64,000 nucleotides of DNA from Janthinobacterium sp. Marseille (GCF_000013625.1 NC_009659.1:434001-498000); one strand, 5' to 3'; counted from the stretch's first letter, positions 8,093-17,193 are shown. Notes: generated by a model not told the origin, from the letters alone. Numbers and translations: made by a program.

Positions 8093-8184
8093 ATGCACTT
8101 GACACTGCTTGTGCCGCGGCACTAGACTAGAACGTTAAAGAACTCCAAGTAGTATTGGATTAAAGCCATGTAAATGGCGCGATT

Positions 8185-8211
8185 CCACTCAGAACTCTCT
8201 GAGTGGTTTTT
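8185..8211 (+). terminator. Terminator or attenuator between oxc and frc
   Basis: CCACTCAGA pairs perfectly with TCTGAGTGG around a 4-base loop and is followed by TTTTT. It lies only 66 bp before the frc ATG. No separate promoter is evident after it, so frc probably depends on read-through. A further CCTGAAA/TTTCAGG pairing follows at about 8218-8242. Confidence 0.75.
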
Positions 8212-8276
8212 CACTTCCTGAAAGTATTCTGATTTCAGGAGTCAAGTTAAACGATTGATAAGGAAATCTACCAATC

Positions 8277-9536
8277 ATGAGTCAAACATTACCATTAGCA
8301 GGCGTTAAGATCATCGATTTCACCCACGTACAAGCTGGTCCTGCATGTACGCAGCTGTTGGCTTGGTTCGGTGCTGACGTTATCAAAGTTGAGCGTCCAG
8401 GTTCTGGCGACGTTACCCGTTCGCAACTGCGCGACATCCCAGGTAAAGATGCTCTGTACTTCACGATGCTGAACAGCAACAAGCGTTCGCTGACACTGGA
8501 TACCAAAACTCAAGAAGGTAAAGAAGTTTTGGAAAAGCTGATCAAAGAATCCGACGTTATGGTTGAGAACTTTGGTCCAGGCGCTTTGGATCGTATGGGT
8601 TTCTCGTGGGAACGCGTTCAAGAACTGAACCCAGGCATGATCATGGCATCGGTTAAAGGCTTCAGCGATGGTCACCACTACGAAGACTTGAAAGTCTACG
8701 AAAACGTTGCTCAATGTGCTGGCGGCGCTGCTTCGACCACTGGTTTCTGGGACGGCCCACCAACTGTTTCGGCAGCTGCTTTGGGTGACTCCAACACCGG
8801 TATGCACCTGGCAATCGGTATCTTGACAGCTCTGATGGGTCGTCAAAAAACTGGCAAAGGCCAAAAAGTTGCTGTATCGATGCAAGATGCTGTTCTGAAC
8901 CTGTGCCGCGTCAAACTGCGCGATCAACAACGTCTGGACAAAATCGGTTACCTGGAAGAGTACCCACAGTACCCACACGGCAAATTCACTGACGTAGTAC
9001 CACGCGGCGGTAACGCTGGTGGTGGCGGTCAGCCAGGCTGGGTTCTGAAATGTAAAGGTTGGGAAACCGATCCTAACGCATATATCTACTTCACCATCCA
9101 AGGTCACGCTTGGGCGCCAATCTGTAAAGCATTGGGTAAAGAAGAGTGGATTGCAGATCCTGCTTACAACACAGCAGAAGCTCGTCAAGACAAGATTTTC
9201 GACATCTTCGCAACAATCGAAGATTGGCTCAAAGACAAAACCAAATTTGAAGCTGTCGACATTCTGCGTAAGTACGACATCCCATGCGCACCAGTTCTGT
9301 CGATGAAAGAATTGGCTGCAGACAAATCGTTGCGCGAAAGCGGTTCGATCGTTGAAGTTGAGCACAAAGACCGCGGTGAAAAATACCTGACCGTTGGTAG
9401 CCCAATCAAATTCTCCGATATGAAACCTGAAATCACTGGTTCGCCATTGTTGGGTGAGCACACTGATGAAGTTCTGGCTCAACTGGGTTACTCCAAAGAG
9501 CAGATCGCTGCATTGCACGCTGCTAAAGCAGTTTAA
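8277..9536 (+). CDS. frc: Formyl-CoA:oxalate CoA-transferase
   Basis: 419-residue class III CoA-transferase moving CoA from formyl-CoA to oxalate, giving oxalyl-CoA for Oxc and releasing formate. Family landmarks are present in order: the N-terminal DFTHVQAGP with Q19, the catalytic aspartate D171 in LGDSNTGMH, and the glycine loop [11 protein letters not shown] that closes over the active site. The C-terminal [10 protein letters not shown] is also typical. The sequence is collinear with the Oxalobacter formigenes enzyme as I recall it, without gaps up to the active site. The tryptophan at Oxalobacter position 48 is replaced by glutamine (Q50 here). Codon bias is strong, as in oxc. A strong terminator follows at 9564-9598. 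Confidence 0.95.
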   Translation: MSQTLPLAGVKIIDFTHVQAGPACTQLLAWFGADVIKVERPGSGDVTRSQLRDIPGKDALYFTMLNSNKRSLTLDTKTQEGKEVLEKLIKESDVMVENFGPGALDRMGFSWERVQELNPGMIMASVKGFSDGHHYEDLKVYENVAQCAGGAASTTGFWDGPPTVSAAALGDSNTGMHLAIGILTALMGRQKTGKGQKVAVSMQDAVLNLCRVKLRDQQRLDKIGYLEEYPQYPHGKFTDVVPRGGNAGGGGQPGWVLKCKGWETDPNAYIYFTIQGHAWAPICKALGKEEWIADPAYNTAEARQDKIFDIFATIEDWLKDKTKFEAVDILRKYDIPCAPVLSMKELAADKSLRESGSIVEVEHKDRGEKYLTVGSPIKFSDMKPEITGSPLLGEHTDEVLAQLGYSKEQIAALHAAKAV

Positions 9537-9563
9537 GAATCTCTTAAACGCGTTTTAGTTAGT

Positions 9564-9598
9564 AAAAACGGCACCCGATTCGGGTGCCGTTTTTTTTC
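9564..9598 (+). terminator. Terminator after frc
   Basis: AAAACGGCACCCG pairs with CGGGTGCCGTTTT around a 3-base loop and continues into an 8-T run. Confidence 0.93.
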
Positions 9599-9823
9599 GT
9601 CCGTGCGCTGTGCGTGAAGGGGATTGTTGCTATGTTGCGCTGCAAGGTGCCGGTGGTTGCGGATGTATATGTGCGTCTGAATAAGCCGCAGGAATGAAGT
9701 GATTTTGCGCGGCTATAAGTTGACTAATAAATGCCGCAAATCATCTGTTGTATGCGCTGAATCGTCCGTCGAAATTGGTCAGAGAAGAGAAGCGCCGGTG
9801 GGGCGGATATCATGCTGTGAAAA

Positions 9824-9866
9824 TTGACCGGGGTCAATGATGGAAGAGCAAGCAGATCGATATGAT
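9824..9866 (+). promoter_or_regulatory. Duplicate of the oxc promoter, upstream of a decayed gene and frc2
   Basis: TTGACCGGGGTCAA (9824-9837) and TATGAT (9861-9866) repeat the oxc promoter with identical spacing. About 75 bp around them are nearly the same as 6060-6140. The likeness continues into the leader, including GGGTATCTCTAAAA and a related hairpin (about 9911-9943). The region before it (9600-9790) shows no gene. Confidence 0.75.
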
Positions 9867-10088
9867 ACGGCCACTTGTATTAGCTATAGCTAATGCGGAG
9901 TTGTCAGGGTATCTCTAAAAGCCTATAGCAAAGGTTTTTAAAGATATCTTACAGAAGACGGTTGCAGTGGCCAAGTCGCCGGGACTCATGTTGGATCCGG
10001 AATGACTTGTGACAGTGCCTGAGCAGGATTGCAAAAATAGTCCGGATAGAGCTGGACTATCGTACGGCAGAGAAAAACGCGGGGTCAA

Positions 10089-10549
10089 TTGGGACTGCTG
10101 GCCGGTCCGGATGCTATCCTTGCGGATTGCGCTGCAAGCGACATCGGGTTGTAGCTACAGATAGGCGCAAGCACGTGGGTGTAAGCCTTGCCGGCAGTTA
10201 AAGCGGTAGCCACGGTGGCTTGATGCGGCTGTTCAGGCCGAGCCGCTCCTCGATGTATCTGCGTTGCGTATGTAATGAATGAATTCCCCGGCAAAGACAC
10301 TATCTACATCGGTGATGGTGGTGATGTCGTGACGATATCGGCACAAGCGGTTCGTCCACGTAATCCGGGAAAAGAAAGTGGCGTGTTATCGGATGATGGC
10401 GAGTACTCCTCGATTCATCGCGTATTGCAGGCGCGTTACAGCGCGCGCATGAGGCAATCCAGACAACGCTTAAGTCCGCAGTCATCTCTATCCGGGTAGA
10501 TCCTGGTGTGTATGCCCCGGATGTGATGACTCAAACGATGTGCAAATAA
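10089..10549 (+). pseudogene. Decayed thiamine-diphosphate-dependent enzyme (acetolactate-synthase-like)
   Basis: Fragments of one protein family lie in order but in different frames. A piece reading GLLAGPDAILAD (from 10089, frame ending at a TAG) is followed by EPLLDVSALRM (10240-10272), which ends at a TAA. Next, frame-shifted, comes NEFPGKDTIYIGDGGDVVT and ISAQAVRPRNPG (10278-10370), a typical ThDP-enzyme stretch. The core that should follow, with the ThDP/Mg motif, is missing. A last piece in a third frame gives a C-terminus ending VDPGVYAPDVMTQTMCK at the TAA 10547-10549. It is not a copy of oxc, whose matching region differs. Frameshifts plus a large internal deletion mean no function is expected. 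The intact family member could have been an oxalate-linked carboligase, but this is speculation. Confidence 0.65.
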
Positions 10550-10569
10550 ATTTTTATTGTCTAGGTACT

Positions 10570-10602
10570 GCGCGAGTCGGAATGACTTGCTCGCGTTTTT
10601 TT
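10570..10602 (+). terminator. Terminator-like hairpin just before frc2
   Basis: CGCGAG pairs with CTCGCG around a 13-base loop, followed by seven T. It was probably the terminator of the decayed gene and now lies about 20 bp upstream of the frc2 ATG. Confidence 0.65.
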
Positions 10603-10622
10603 GTAAAAGATAGGAGTAGTTG

Positions 10623-11873
10623 ATGAGTAAGGCATTAAGCGGCTATCGCATTCTTGATTTCACACACGTGCAATCAGGCCCGACATGTACCCAGTTGCTG
10701 GCATGGTTTGGCGCAGATGTTATCAAGGTTGAACGTGCAGGCGAAGGCGATGCCACACGCGGTCAATTGCGTGACATCCCTGAGGCAGACAGCCTCTATT
10801 TCACCATGCTCAACCACAACAAGCGTTCGATCACTCTGGATACCAAAAACCCGAAAGGGAAGGCAGTTCTGGAAACACTGATCAAGGAATGTGACGTCCT
10901 GGTAGAGAACTTCGCACCTGGCGCATTGGATCGCATGGGCTTCACCTGGGAACGTATCAACGAACTCAACCCGCGCATGATCGTTGCATCGGTCAAAGGC
11001 TTTGGTCCTGGCCCGTACGAGCACTGCAAAGTGTACGAAAACGTCGCGCAATGCGCCGGCGGTTCGGCTTCTACTACAGGTTTCGATGACGGCCCACCGA
11101 TGGTAACTGGCGCGCAAATTGGCGACAGCGGTACCGGCTTGCACCTGGCGCTGGGTATCCTGGCGGCTCTGTTGCAACGTCATGCAAGCGGCCGTGGCCA
11201 AAAAGTTCTGGCACCTATGCAAGATGCAGTGTTGAACCTGTGCCGCGTCAAGCTGCGCGATCAACAACGCCTGGAGCGCACCGGCGTCATGAAAGAGTAC
11301 CCGCAATATCCGGATACTCCGTTTGGTGATTCCGTGCCACGTGCCGGCAATGCATCGGGCGGTGGTCAACCTGGTTCCATCCTGAAATGTAAAGGTTGGG
11401 AAACCGATCCTAATGCCTACATCTACTTCATCGCACAAGGCGCGGTATGGGCGCCGATCTGCAAAGTGATCGGTAAAGAGGAATGGCTGACAGATCCTGA
11501 GTACGCAACACCTGCATCGCGCTTGCCACACTTGAAAAACATCTTCGCAACGGTCGAAGAGTGGACCAAGACCATGACCAAGTTCGAAGCCATGGACATC
11601 CTCAACAAGTTCGATATCCCTTGCGGTCCGATCCTGTCGATGAAAGAAATCGCTGAAGAACCATCACTGCGCGAAACCGGCACTATCGTTGAAGTGGATC
11701 ATCCAGTACGCGGCAAATACCTGACAGTCGGTAACCCGATCAAACTGTCGGACAGCCCTACCGATGTGACACGTTCGCCATTGCTGGGCGAGCACACCGA
11801 AGAAGTTCTGGGTCAACTCGGCTACAGCGCGGAAGATATTGCTGCACTGCGCGCAGAACGCGTGATCTCGTAA
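10623..11873 (+). CDS. Second formyl-CoA:oxalate CoA-transferase paralogue
   Basis: 416-residue class III CoA-transferase, clearly paralogous to the frc at 8277. A TTG directly precedes the ATG at 10623; the ATG with AGGAG upstream is the better start. Conserved features are DFTHVQSGP (Q17), the catalytic aspartate D168 in IGDSGTGLH, the glycine loop [11 protein letters not shown] and the C-terminal [10 protein letters not shown]. It differs from the first copy at sites near the pocket: GFDDGPP for GFWDGPP, SGGGQ for GGGGQ, and a one-residue deletion in the loop before KVYENVAQ. It could act on oxalate with different kinetics or on a related acyl acceptor. Codon bias is strong but weaker than in the first copy. 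Expression must pass the hairpin at 10570-10602. Confidence 0.9.
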   Translation: MSKALSGYRILDFTHVQSGPTCTQLLAWFGADVIKVERAGEGDATRGQLRDIPEADSLYFTMLNHNKRSITLDTKNPKGKAVLETLIKECDVLVENFAPGALDRMGFTWERINELNPRMIVASVKGFGPGPYEHCKVYENVAQCAGGSASTTGFDDGPPMVTGAQIGDSGTGLHLALGILAALLQRHASGRGQKVLAPMQDAVLNLCRVKLRDQQRLERTGVMKEYPQYPDTPFGDSVPRAGNASGGGQPGSILKCKGWETDPNAYIYFIAQGAVWAPICKVIGKEEWLTDPEYATPASRLPHLKNIFATVEEWTKTMTKFEAMDILNKFDIPCGPILSMKEIAEEPSLRETGTIVEVDHPVRGKYLTVGNPIKLSDSPTDVTRSPLLGEHTEEVLGQLGYSAEDIAALRAERVIS

Positions 11874-11908
11874 TTCAAATCCAGGCGGTCTGCAAAGACC
11901 GTCTTGCA

Positions 11909-11943
11909 AAAAAGCCTCTCCCTCACGGGAGGGGCTTTTTTTT
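11909..11943 (+). terminator. Terminator after frc2
   Basis: AAAGCCTCTCCC pairs with GGGAGGGGCTTT (one G-U) around a 4-base loop and runs into eight T. A smaller GGCGGTCT/AGACCGTC hairpin precedes it (11884-11902). Confidence 0.9.
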
Positions 11944-12206
11944 GTCCTGCGCTTTTGTGTCGGTCAGTACATATCTGTTTGGCTTGGAAGTATGGTGGTG
12001 CGACTTACTATATGTTTATTTCAGCCGATGATGTGGTCTTAAAGAGGGCGAGGTATAATTTTGCACTGGCAGCTCAAAAAATGATCAAAAAAGGTCTCGT
12101 TCAAATGAGAATGATTCCTTTTACGGTGGAAATAAGGGAAGAAGAGGGATTTTTCGATAGTTTTTGCCGTCTGCGAGTGCATATGTACTCCAGATCATGT
12201 GAAAAA

Positions 12207-12249
12207 TTGACCTTGGTCAATGCCGGGGGTGGGGGCGCGTCGATAAGAT
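12207..12249 (+). promoter_or_regulatory. FNR-type promoter of the formate dehydrogenase operon
   Basis: TTGACCTTGGTCAA (12207-12220) stands 30.5 bp from box centre to a TAAGAT -10 (12244-12249), exactly as at oxc. Confidence 0.78.
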
Positions 12250-12617
12250 ACGCCCATCTGAAAAGCGCTAAGTTATGCTAAAAAAAGCATATATCCGCTT
12301 CTTCGGGAGTAAATGAATAGGCAAACCTGAGCATAAGCATCGTTGGCAAGTAAGTTTCCAATGAAGGCGGAGGCCATGGTTTGCTGCTCGCGTTCTTTCG
12401 ATGCGCAGGAATTTGATTCGGATGGAATGCGTGCAACAACGATTGCTTGAATTGAAGCGATCGCTGCGGGCAGATATAGGTAGTGAAGTAAATGGCGGAA
12501 GTCGAGCGGTCTGAAGCAGAAAGACGGGCCTTCGCGATGCAGTAAAGCGTAGCAAAGAACGACACGATGAGAAGACCCTGATAACTGTCAGGGTATTTAA
12601 GCTGATTAGGAACAATC
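12250..12617 (+). other. Long 5' leader of the formate dehydrogenase operon
   Basis: About 360 nt lie between the predicted transcription start and the ATG with no plausible gene. Two hairpins are visible: TATGCT/AGCATA with an A-rich loop (12274-12291), and ACCCTGA/TCAGGGT (12575-12594) ending 23 bases before the start codon. I could not match it to a known molybdenum-cofactor or other riboswitch. Confidence 0.4.
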
Positions 12618-14321
12618 ATGAACCACAAAGTCATTCCAATTGCAGTGCAAGAAGTAGTCAACACGAAGGAGCGCAAGCGCCAGGCGCCTAAAGGCCGTCG
12701 GGTCGATCCTGCTGCACTGGCTGAAGTACGCGAACTGCTGGGCGACGAGTCGCGCCAGGCTGACCTGCTGATCGAACATCTGCACAAAATCCAGGATAAA
12801 TTCGGTCATCTGGCTTCCAGCCACCTGGCTGCGCTGGCGCAAGAAATGCGTCTGGCCCAAACCGAAGTATATGAAGTAGCGAGCTTCTACCATCACTTCG
12901 ATATCGTTAAAGAAGGCGATGCTGCACCGCAGGCATTGACCGTTCGCGTTTGCGACGGCTTGTCATGTGAAATGGCTGGTGCGAAAGACCTGTTGGCGAA
13001 ATTGCCTAAGATTCTGGGCAAGGAAGTACGCGTCATTGCCGCACCTTGCGTCGGTCGTTGCGAACAGGCTCCGGTTGCAGTGGTCGGTCAGAACCCGGTC
13101 ATCAACGCAACTTGCGAAGCGGTACAAACAGCCGTAGAGAAAAAAGAAATCGTGCAGGCGGAAGGCAGCATCACCGACTTCTCCGCATATCAAAATGAAG
13201 GTGGCTACGCGCTGCTGAAGAAATGTGTTTCCGGCGAACGTGATGTCGAATCCGTCATCAAGACAATGGAAGACTCCGGTCTGCGTGGTCTGGGTGGTGC
13301 GGGTTTCCCATCCGGTCGCAAATGGCGCATTGTGCGCGGCGAAAAAGGCCCACGCCTGATGGCTGTGAATATCGATGAAGGCGAACCAGGTACATTCAAG
13401 GATCGCGTCTATCTCGAAAAAGATCCGCATCGCTTCCTCGAAGGTATGTTGATCGCGGCTTGGGCAGTCGACATCCAGACCATCTATATTTACCTGCGTG
13501 ACGAATACCACGGTTGCCGCACCATGCTGGAAGCTGAGCTGGAAAAACTGAAAGCCAATCCGCCTATCGCCAACATGCCGGAAATCTTCCTGCGTCGTGG
13601 CGCCGGTGCTTACATCTGCGGTGAAGAATCCGCGATGATCGAATCGATCGAAGGCAAACGCGGTATGCCGCGTCTGCGTCCACCTTATGTGGCGCAAGTC
13701 GGTTTGTTCGGTCGTCCGACTCTGGAACATAACTTTGAAACCCTGTACTGGGTGCGTGACATCCTGGAAAAAGGCGGCGAGTGGTTCACATCGCATGGCC
13801 GTAACGGTCGTAAAGGCTTGCGTTCGTACTCGGTCTCCGGCCGTGTGAAAAACCCGGGCGTCAAACTGGCTCCGGCCGGTATCACGATCCAGGAATTGAT
13901 CGACGAACACTGCGGCGGCATGCTGGAAGGTCAAACCTTCTACGGCTACCTGCCAGGTGGTGCATCGGGCGGTATCCTGCCGGCATCGATGAACGCGATT
14001 CCACTCGATTTCGATACCTTGCAACCATACGGCTGTTTCATCGGTTCGGCTGCGGTTATCGTCCTGTCGGATAAAGATACTGCAGTACAGGCAGCACGCA
14101 ACATGATGGACTTCTTCAAACATGAATCCTGCGGCCAGTGCACACCATGCCGCGTCGGTACCGCCAAGGCAGCTGAGTTGATCAAGAAGCCGAAGTGGGA
14201 TGTCGGTTTGCTGGAAGATCTGTCGCAAGTGATGCGTGATTCGTCGATCTGCGGTTTGGGTCAGGCTGCGCCTAATCCTATCGACTGTGTCGTCAAGTAC
14301 TTCCCGCATGAGTTGGCTTAA
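12618..14321 (+). CDS. NAD-dependent formate dehydrogenase, fused gamma-beta (diaphorase) subunit
   Basis: 567 residues combining two modules that are often separate. Residues about 25-180 resemble NuoE/FdsG with a thioredoxin-fold [2Fe-2S] site: cysteines in RVCDGLSCEMAG and in APCVGRCEQAP. Residues about 195-560 resemble NuoF/FdsB: an FMN-site loop GLRGLGGAGFPSGRKW, the NAD-side GEPGTFKDR and GAGAYICGEESAMIESIEG, and a [4Fe-4S] site in ESCGQCTPCR with a later SSICGLGQ cysteine. It takes electrons from the alpha subunit and reduces NAD+. The gene begins after a long leader from the FNR-type promoter at 12207-12249 and is followed 31 bp later by the alpha subunit. It links formate released by Frc/Oxc chemistry to NADH. 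Confidence 0.93.
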   Translation: MNHKVIPIAVQEVVNTKERKRQAPKGRRVDPAALAEVRELLGDESRQADLLIEHLHKIQDKFGHLASSHLAALAQEMRLAQTEVYEVASFYHHFDIVKEGDAAPQALTVRVCDGLSCEMAGAKDLLAKLPKILGKEVRVIAAPCVGRCEQAPVAVVGQNPVINATCEAVQTAVEKKEIVQAEGSITDFSAYQNEGGYALLKKCVSGERDVESVIKTMEDSGLRGLGGAGFPSGRKWRIVRGEKGPRLMAVNIDEGEPGTFKDRVYLEKDPHRFLEGMLIAAWAVDIQTIYIYLRDEYHGCRTMLEAELEKLKANPPIANMPEIFLRRGAGAYICGEESAMIESIEGKRGMPRLRPPYVAQVGLFGRPTLEHNFETLYWVRDILEKGGEWFTSHGRNGRKGLRSYSVSGRVKNPGVKLAPAGITIQELIDEHCGGMLEGQTFYGYLPGGASGGILPASMNAIPLDFDTLQPYGCFIGSAAVIVLSDKDTAVQAARNMMDFFKHESCGQCTPCRVGTAKAAELIKKPKWDVGLLEDLSQVMRDSSICGLGQAAPNPIDCVVKYFPHELA

Positions 14322-14352
14322 GCAAGTAGCCCCGGATTAAGGTGAATAGATA

Positions 14353-17193
14353 ATGAACGCAATTACCCGAAGCGAATTGGCACAACTCGAAGTGCCTACA
14401 GTTACGTTTGAGTTGAATGGTCGTGAAGTAACCGGCCGTGCAACCGATACGATCTTGACCGTCGCCAAGCGCGAAGGCATTGAAATCCCGCACCTTTGCT
14501 TTAAAGAAGGTATGGACACAGCAGGTAACTGCCGCGCATGCGTCGTTGAAATCAATGGCGAACGCGTACTGGCACCTTCCTGCTGCCGTAACCCGACCAA
14601 CGGTATGAAAGTAAATACCGAAAGCGAACGTGCAGTGAAATCGCAAAAACTGGTATTGGAACTGTTGCAGTCTGATATGCCGGAAGCCGACTATACGCGC
14701 CACAATGAAGTGGACGAATGGGCAGCGAAAATGGGCGTCGGCAAACCACGTTTCGAAGCACGTGCAAAAGTCGCTTATGATTACTCGCATCCTGCGATTG
14801 CCGTCAACCTCGACGCATGTATCCAATGTACCCGTTGCGTACGTGCTTGCCGTGACGAACAGGAAAACGACGTTATCGGTCTGGCCTTCCGTGGCGACCA
14901 TGCGAAGATCGTATTCGATATGGATGACCCGATGGGCGCGTCCACTTGCGTCGCTTGCGGCGAATGCGTACAGGCATGCCCGACCGGTGCACTGATGCCG
15001 GCACGTGACGTGGCCCTGAATGTTCCTGATAAACAAGTTGATTCCGTCTGCCCGTATTGCGGCGTCGGTTGCCAACTGACCTATAACATCAAAGATAACA
15101 AGATTCTCTACGTAGAAGGCCGCGATGGTCCTGCTAACCGTGAGCGTCTGTGCGTCAAAGGTCGTTACGGTTTCGATTATGCAAACCATCCACACCGCCT
15201 GACCAAACCGCTGATTCGTCGTGCTGATGCGCCTAAGAGCGGCGACTTCATCATGGATCCTGATCGCGTGATGGAAGTATTCCGTGAAGCAACCTGGGAA
15301 GAAGCGTTGGAAGTCGCCGGTGGCAACTTCGCAAAAATCCGCGATACCCACGGCAAGAAATCGCTGGCTGGTTTCGGCTCGGCAAAAGGTAGTAACGAAG
15401 AAGCTTACCTGTTCCAGAAATTGGTACGTACCGGCTTCGGCAGCAACAACGTCGATCACTGCACACGCTTGTGCCATGCATCTTCGGTTGTCGCCTTGCT
15501 CGAAGGTATCGGTTCGGGTGCGGTATCGAATCCTGTGATGGACGTGACCAAGGCAGAAGTGGTCATCATCATTGGCGCGAACCCGACTGTGAACCATCCG
15601 GTCGCTGCTACCTGGATCAAGAATGCAGTCAGCAACGGCACCAAGCTGATCGTCTGCGATCCACGTCGTACCGAGATGTCACGTATTGCGCATCGCTTCA
15701 TGCAATTCAAGGCGGATACCGACGTCGCCATGCTGAACGCGATGATGAACGTCATCGTGACTGAAGGCCTGGTCGATAAAGAATTTATCGAAAGCCGTAC
15801 CATTGGTTACGAAGAGCTGCGCAAAAACGTTGAAGGCTACACACCTGAATTGATGGCGCCTATCTGCGGTATCGATGCAGAAACGCTGCGTTATGTTGCA
15901 CGTCTGTACGCAACATCGAAAGGTTCGATGATCTTGTGGGGCATGGGCGTATCGCAACATATCCACGGTACTGACAATGCACGCTGCCTGATCGCTCTGG
16001 CACTGATGACCGGTCAAATCGGTCGTCCAGGTACAGGCTTGCACCCATTGCGCGGTCAAAACAACGTACAAGGTGCATCGGACGCTGGTCTGATCCCGAT
16101 GGTGTATCCAGATTACCAAAGCGTCAGCGATCCTAAGATCCGTGCGAACTTTGCTAAAGCATGGAATATGTCGGTAGATTTGCTGGATCCGGAACCAGGT
16201 CTGACCGTGGTTGAGATCATGCATGCAATTACCGACGGTAAAATCCGCGGTCTGTATGTACAAGGTGAAAACCCTGCGATGTCGGATCCGGATGCAAACC
16301 ATGCGCGTGAAGCATTGGCTGCACTGGATCACCTGGTCGTACAGGATATCTTCTTGACCGAAACCGCTTATCTGGCTGATGTGATCTTGCCAGCAAGCGC
16401 ATTCCCGGAAAAAACCGGTACCTTCACGAACACCGATCGTACCGTGCAAATGGGTCGTCAAGCATTGAACCCACCGGGTGAAGCCAAGCAGGATCTGTGG
16501 ATCATCCAGCAAATGGCAAATCGCCTTGGCCTGGATTGGCAGTACAAGCATGTGTCGGAAGTATTCGATGAAATGCGCCACACCATGCCTAGCATTGCCG
16601 GTATCACATGGGATCGTCTGGAGCGTGAAGACTCCGTGACCTATCCATGCGAAAAAGAAGGCGATCCAGGTGAGCCGGTTGTGTTCGTGGACAGCTTCCC
16701 GCGTGAATCCGGTCGTGCACGTTTCGTCCCTGCAGATATCATTCCTGCGGCTGAACGTCCTGATCCAGAGTATCCAATGGTCCTGATTACAGGTCGCCAA
16801 CTGGAACACTGGCATACCGGTAGTATGACCCGTCGTGCCACCGTGCTGGATTCGATCGAACCTGATCCAATCGCGCTGATCCATCCATTGGATCTGGCAA
16901 ACATGGGCGGCAAACCAGGCGACATCATCACCCTGCAATCGCGTCGCGGTGAAGTTTCCCTGTATGCACGTGCGGATGATGGTTCGCCACGTGGCGCGGT
17001 ATTCGTACCGTTCTGCTACTACGAAGCGGCGATTAACCGTTTGACGAATGCTGCGCTGGATCCATTCGGCAAGATTCCAGAGTTCAAATACTGCGCAATC
17101 CGTATTACTCTGGGCGGCGATGCACCGGTACAAACCAGCTACGGTGGTGGTCAAGCTCTGGAGAATCTGACGAATAGCCTGGCAGTCAACTAA
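14353..17193 (+). CDS. NAD-dependent formate dehydrogenase, catalytic alpha subunit
   Basis: 946-residue molybdenum (or tungsten) bis-MGD enzyme oxidising formate to CO2. Domain order: N-terminal plant-type [2Fe-2S] domain (C49, C60 and C63 in IPHLCFKEGMDTAGNCRAC), a His-Cys cluster region, two [4Fe-4S] ferredoxin motifs (CIQCTRCVRAC and CVACGECVQAC), then the molybdopterin domain beginning CPYCGVGC. The metal ligand is a cysteine, C374 in CTRLCHASSV, not selenocysteine. The C-terminal dinucleotide-binding domain contains ITGRQLEHWHTGSMTRR. It is cytoplasmic, with no Tat signal. There is no fdsD-like small gene and no fdsC in the operon: a strong terminator follows 30 bp after the stop, and fdhD lies further on. 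Confidence 0.95.
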   Translation: MNAITRSELAQLEVPTVTFELNGREVTGRATDTILTVAKREGIEIPHLCFKEGMDTAGNCRACVVEINGERVLAPSCCRNPTNGMKVNTESERAVKSQKLVLELLQSDMPEADYTRHNEVDEWAAKMGVGKPRFEARAKVAYDYSHPAIAVNLDACIQCTRCVRACRDEQENDVIGLAFRGDHAKIVFDMDDPMGASTCVACGECVQACPTGALMPARDVALNVPDKQVDSVCPYCGVGCQLTYNIKDNKILYVEGRDGPANRERLCVKGRYGFDYANHPHRLTKPLIRRADAPKSGDFIMDPDRVMEVFREATWEEALEVAGGNFAKIRDTHGKKSLAGFGSAKGSNEEAYLFQKLVRTGFGSNNVDHCTRLCHASSVVALLEGIGSGAVSNPVMDVTKAEVVIIIGANPTVNHPVAATWIKNAVSNGTKLIVCDPRRTEMSRIAHRFMQFKADTDVAMLNAMMNVIVTEGLVDKEFIESRTIGYEELRKNVEGYTPELMAPICGIDAETLRYVARLYATSKGSMILWGMGVSQHIHGTDNARCLIALALMTGQIGRPGTGLHPLRGQNNVQGASDAGLIPMVYPDYQSVSDPKIRANFAKAWNMSVDLLDPEPGLTVVEIMHAITDGKIRGLYVQGENPAMSDPDANHAREALAALDHLVVQDIFLTETAYLADVILPASAFPEKTGTFTNTDRTVQMGRQALNPPGEAKQDLWIIQQMANRLGLDWQYKHVSEVFDEMRHTMPSIAGITWDRLEREDSVTYPCEKEGDPGEPVVFVDSFPRESGRARFVPADIIPAAERPDPEYPMVLITGRQLEHWHTGSMTRRATVLDSIEPDPIALIHPLDLANMGGKPGDIITLQSRRGEVSLYARADDGSPRGAVFVPFCYYEAAINRLTNAALDPFGKIPEFKYCAIRITLGGDAPVQTSYGGGQALENLTNSLAVN

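Noticed and set aside
6181..8094. Open frame of 637 codons on the minus strand covering all of oxc
   Set aside because: It is rich in Cys, Trp, His and Gln, has no ribosome site or family match, and lies opposite a strongly codon-biased gene. Such bias removes stop codons from the antisense frame. The same holds for long antisense frames opposite frc, tctA, the formate dehydrogenase subunits and tctC.
10275..10499. Independent 74-residue gene
   Set aside because: Its first 32 residues match the middle of a larger ThDP enzyme and the rest is out of context, so it is treated as part of the pseudogene.
11904..12281. 125-codon frame between frc2 and formate dehydrogenase
   Set aside because: It begins inside the frc2 terminator, runs through the FNR-type box and -10 region, and has no protein-like features.
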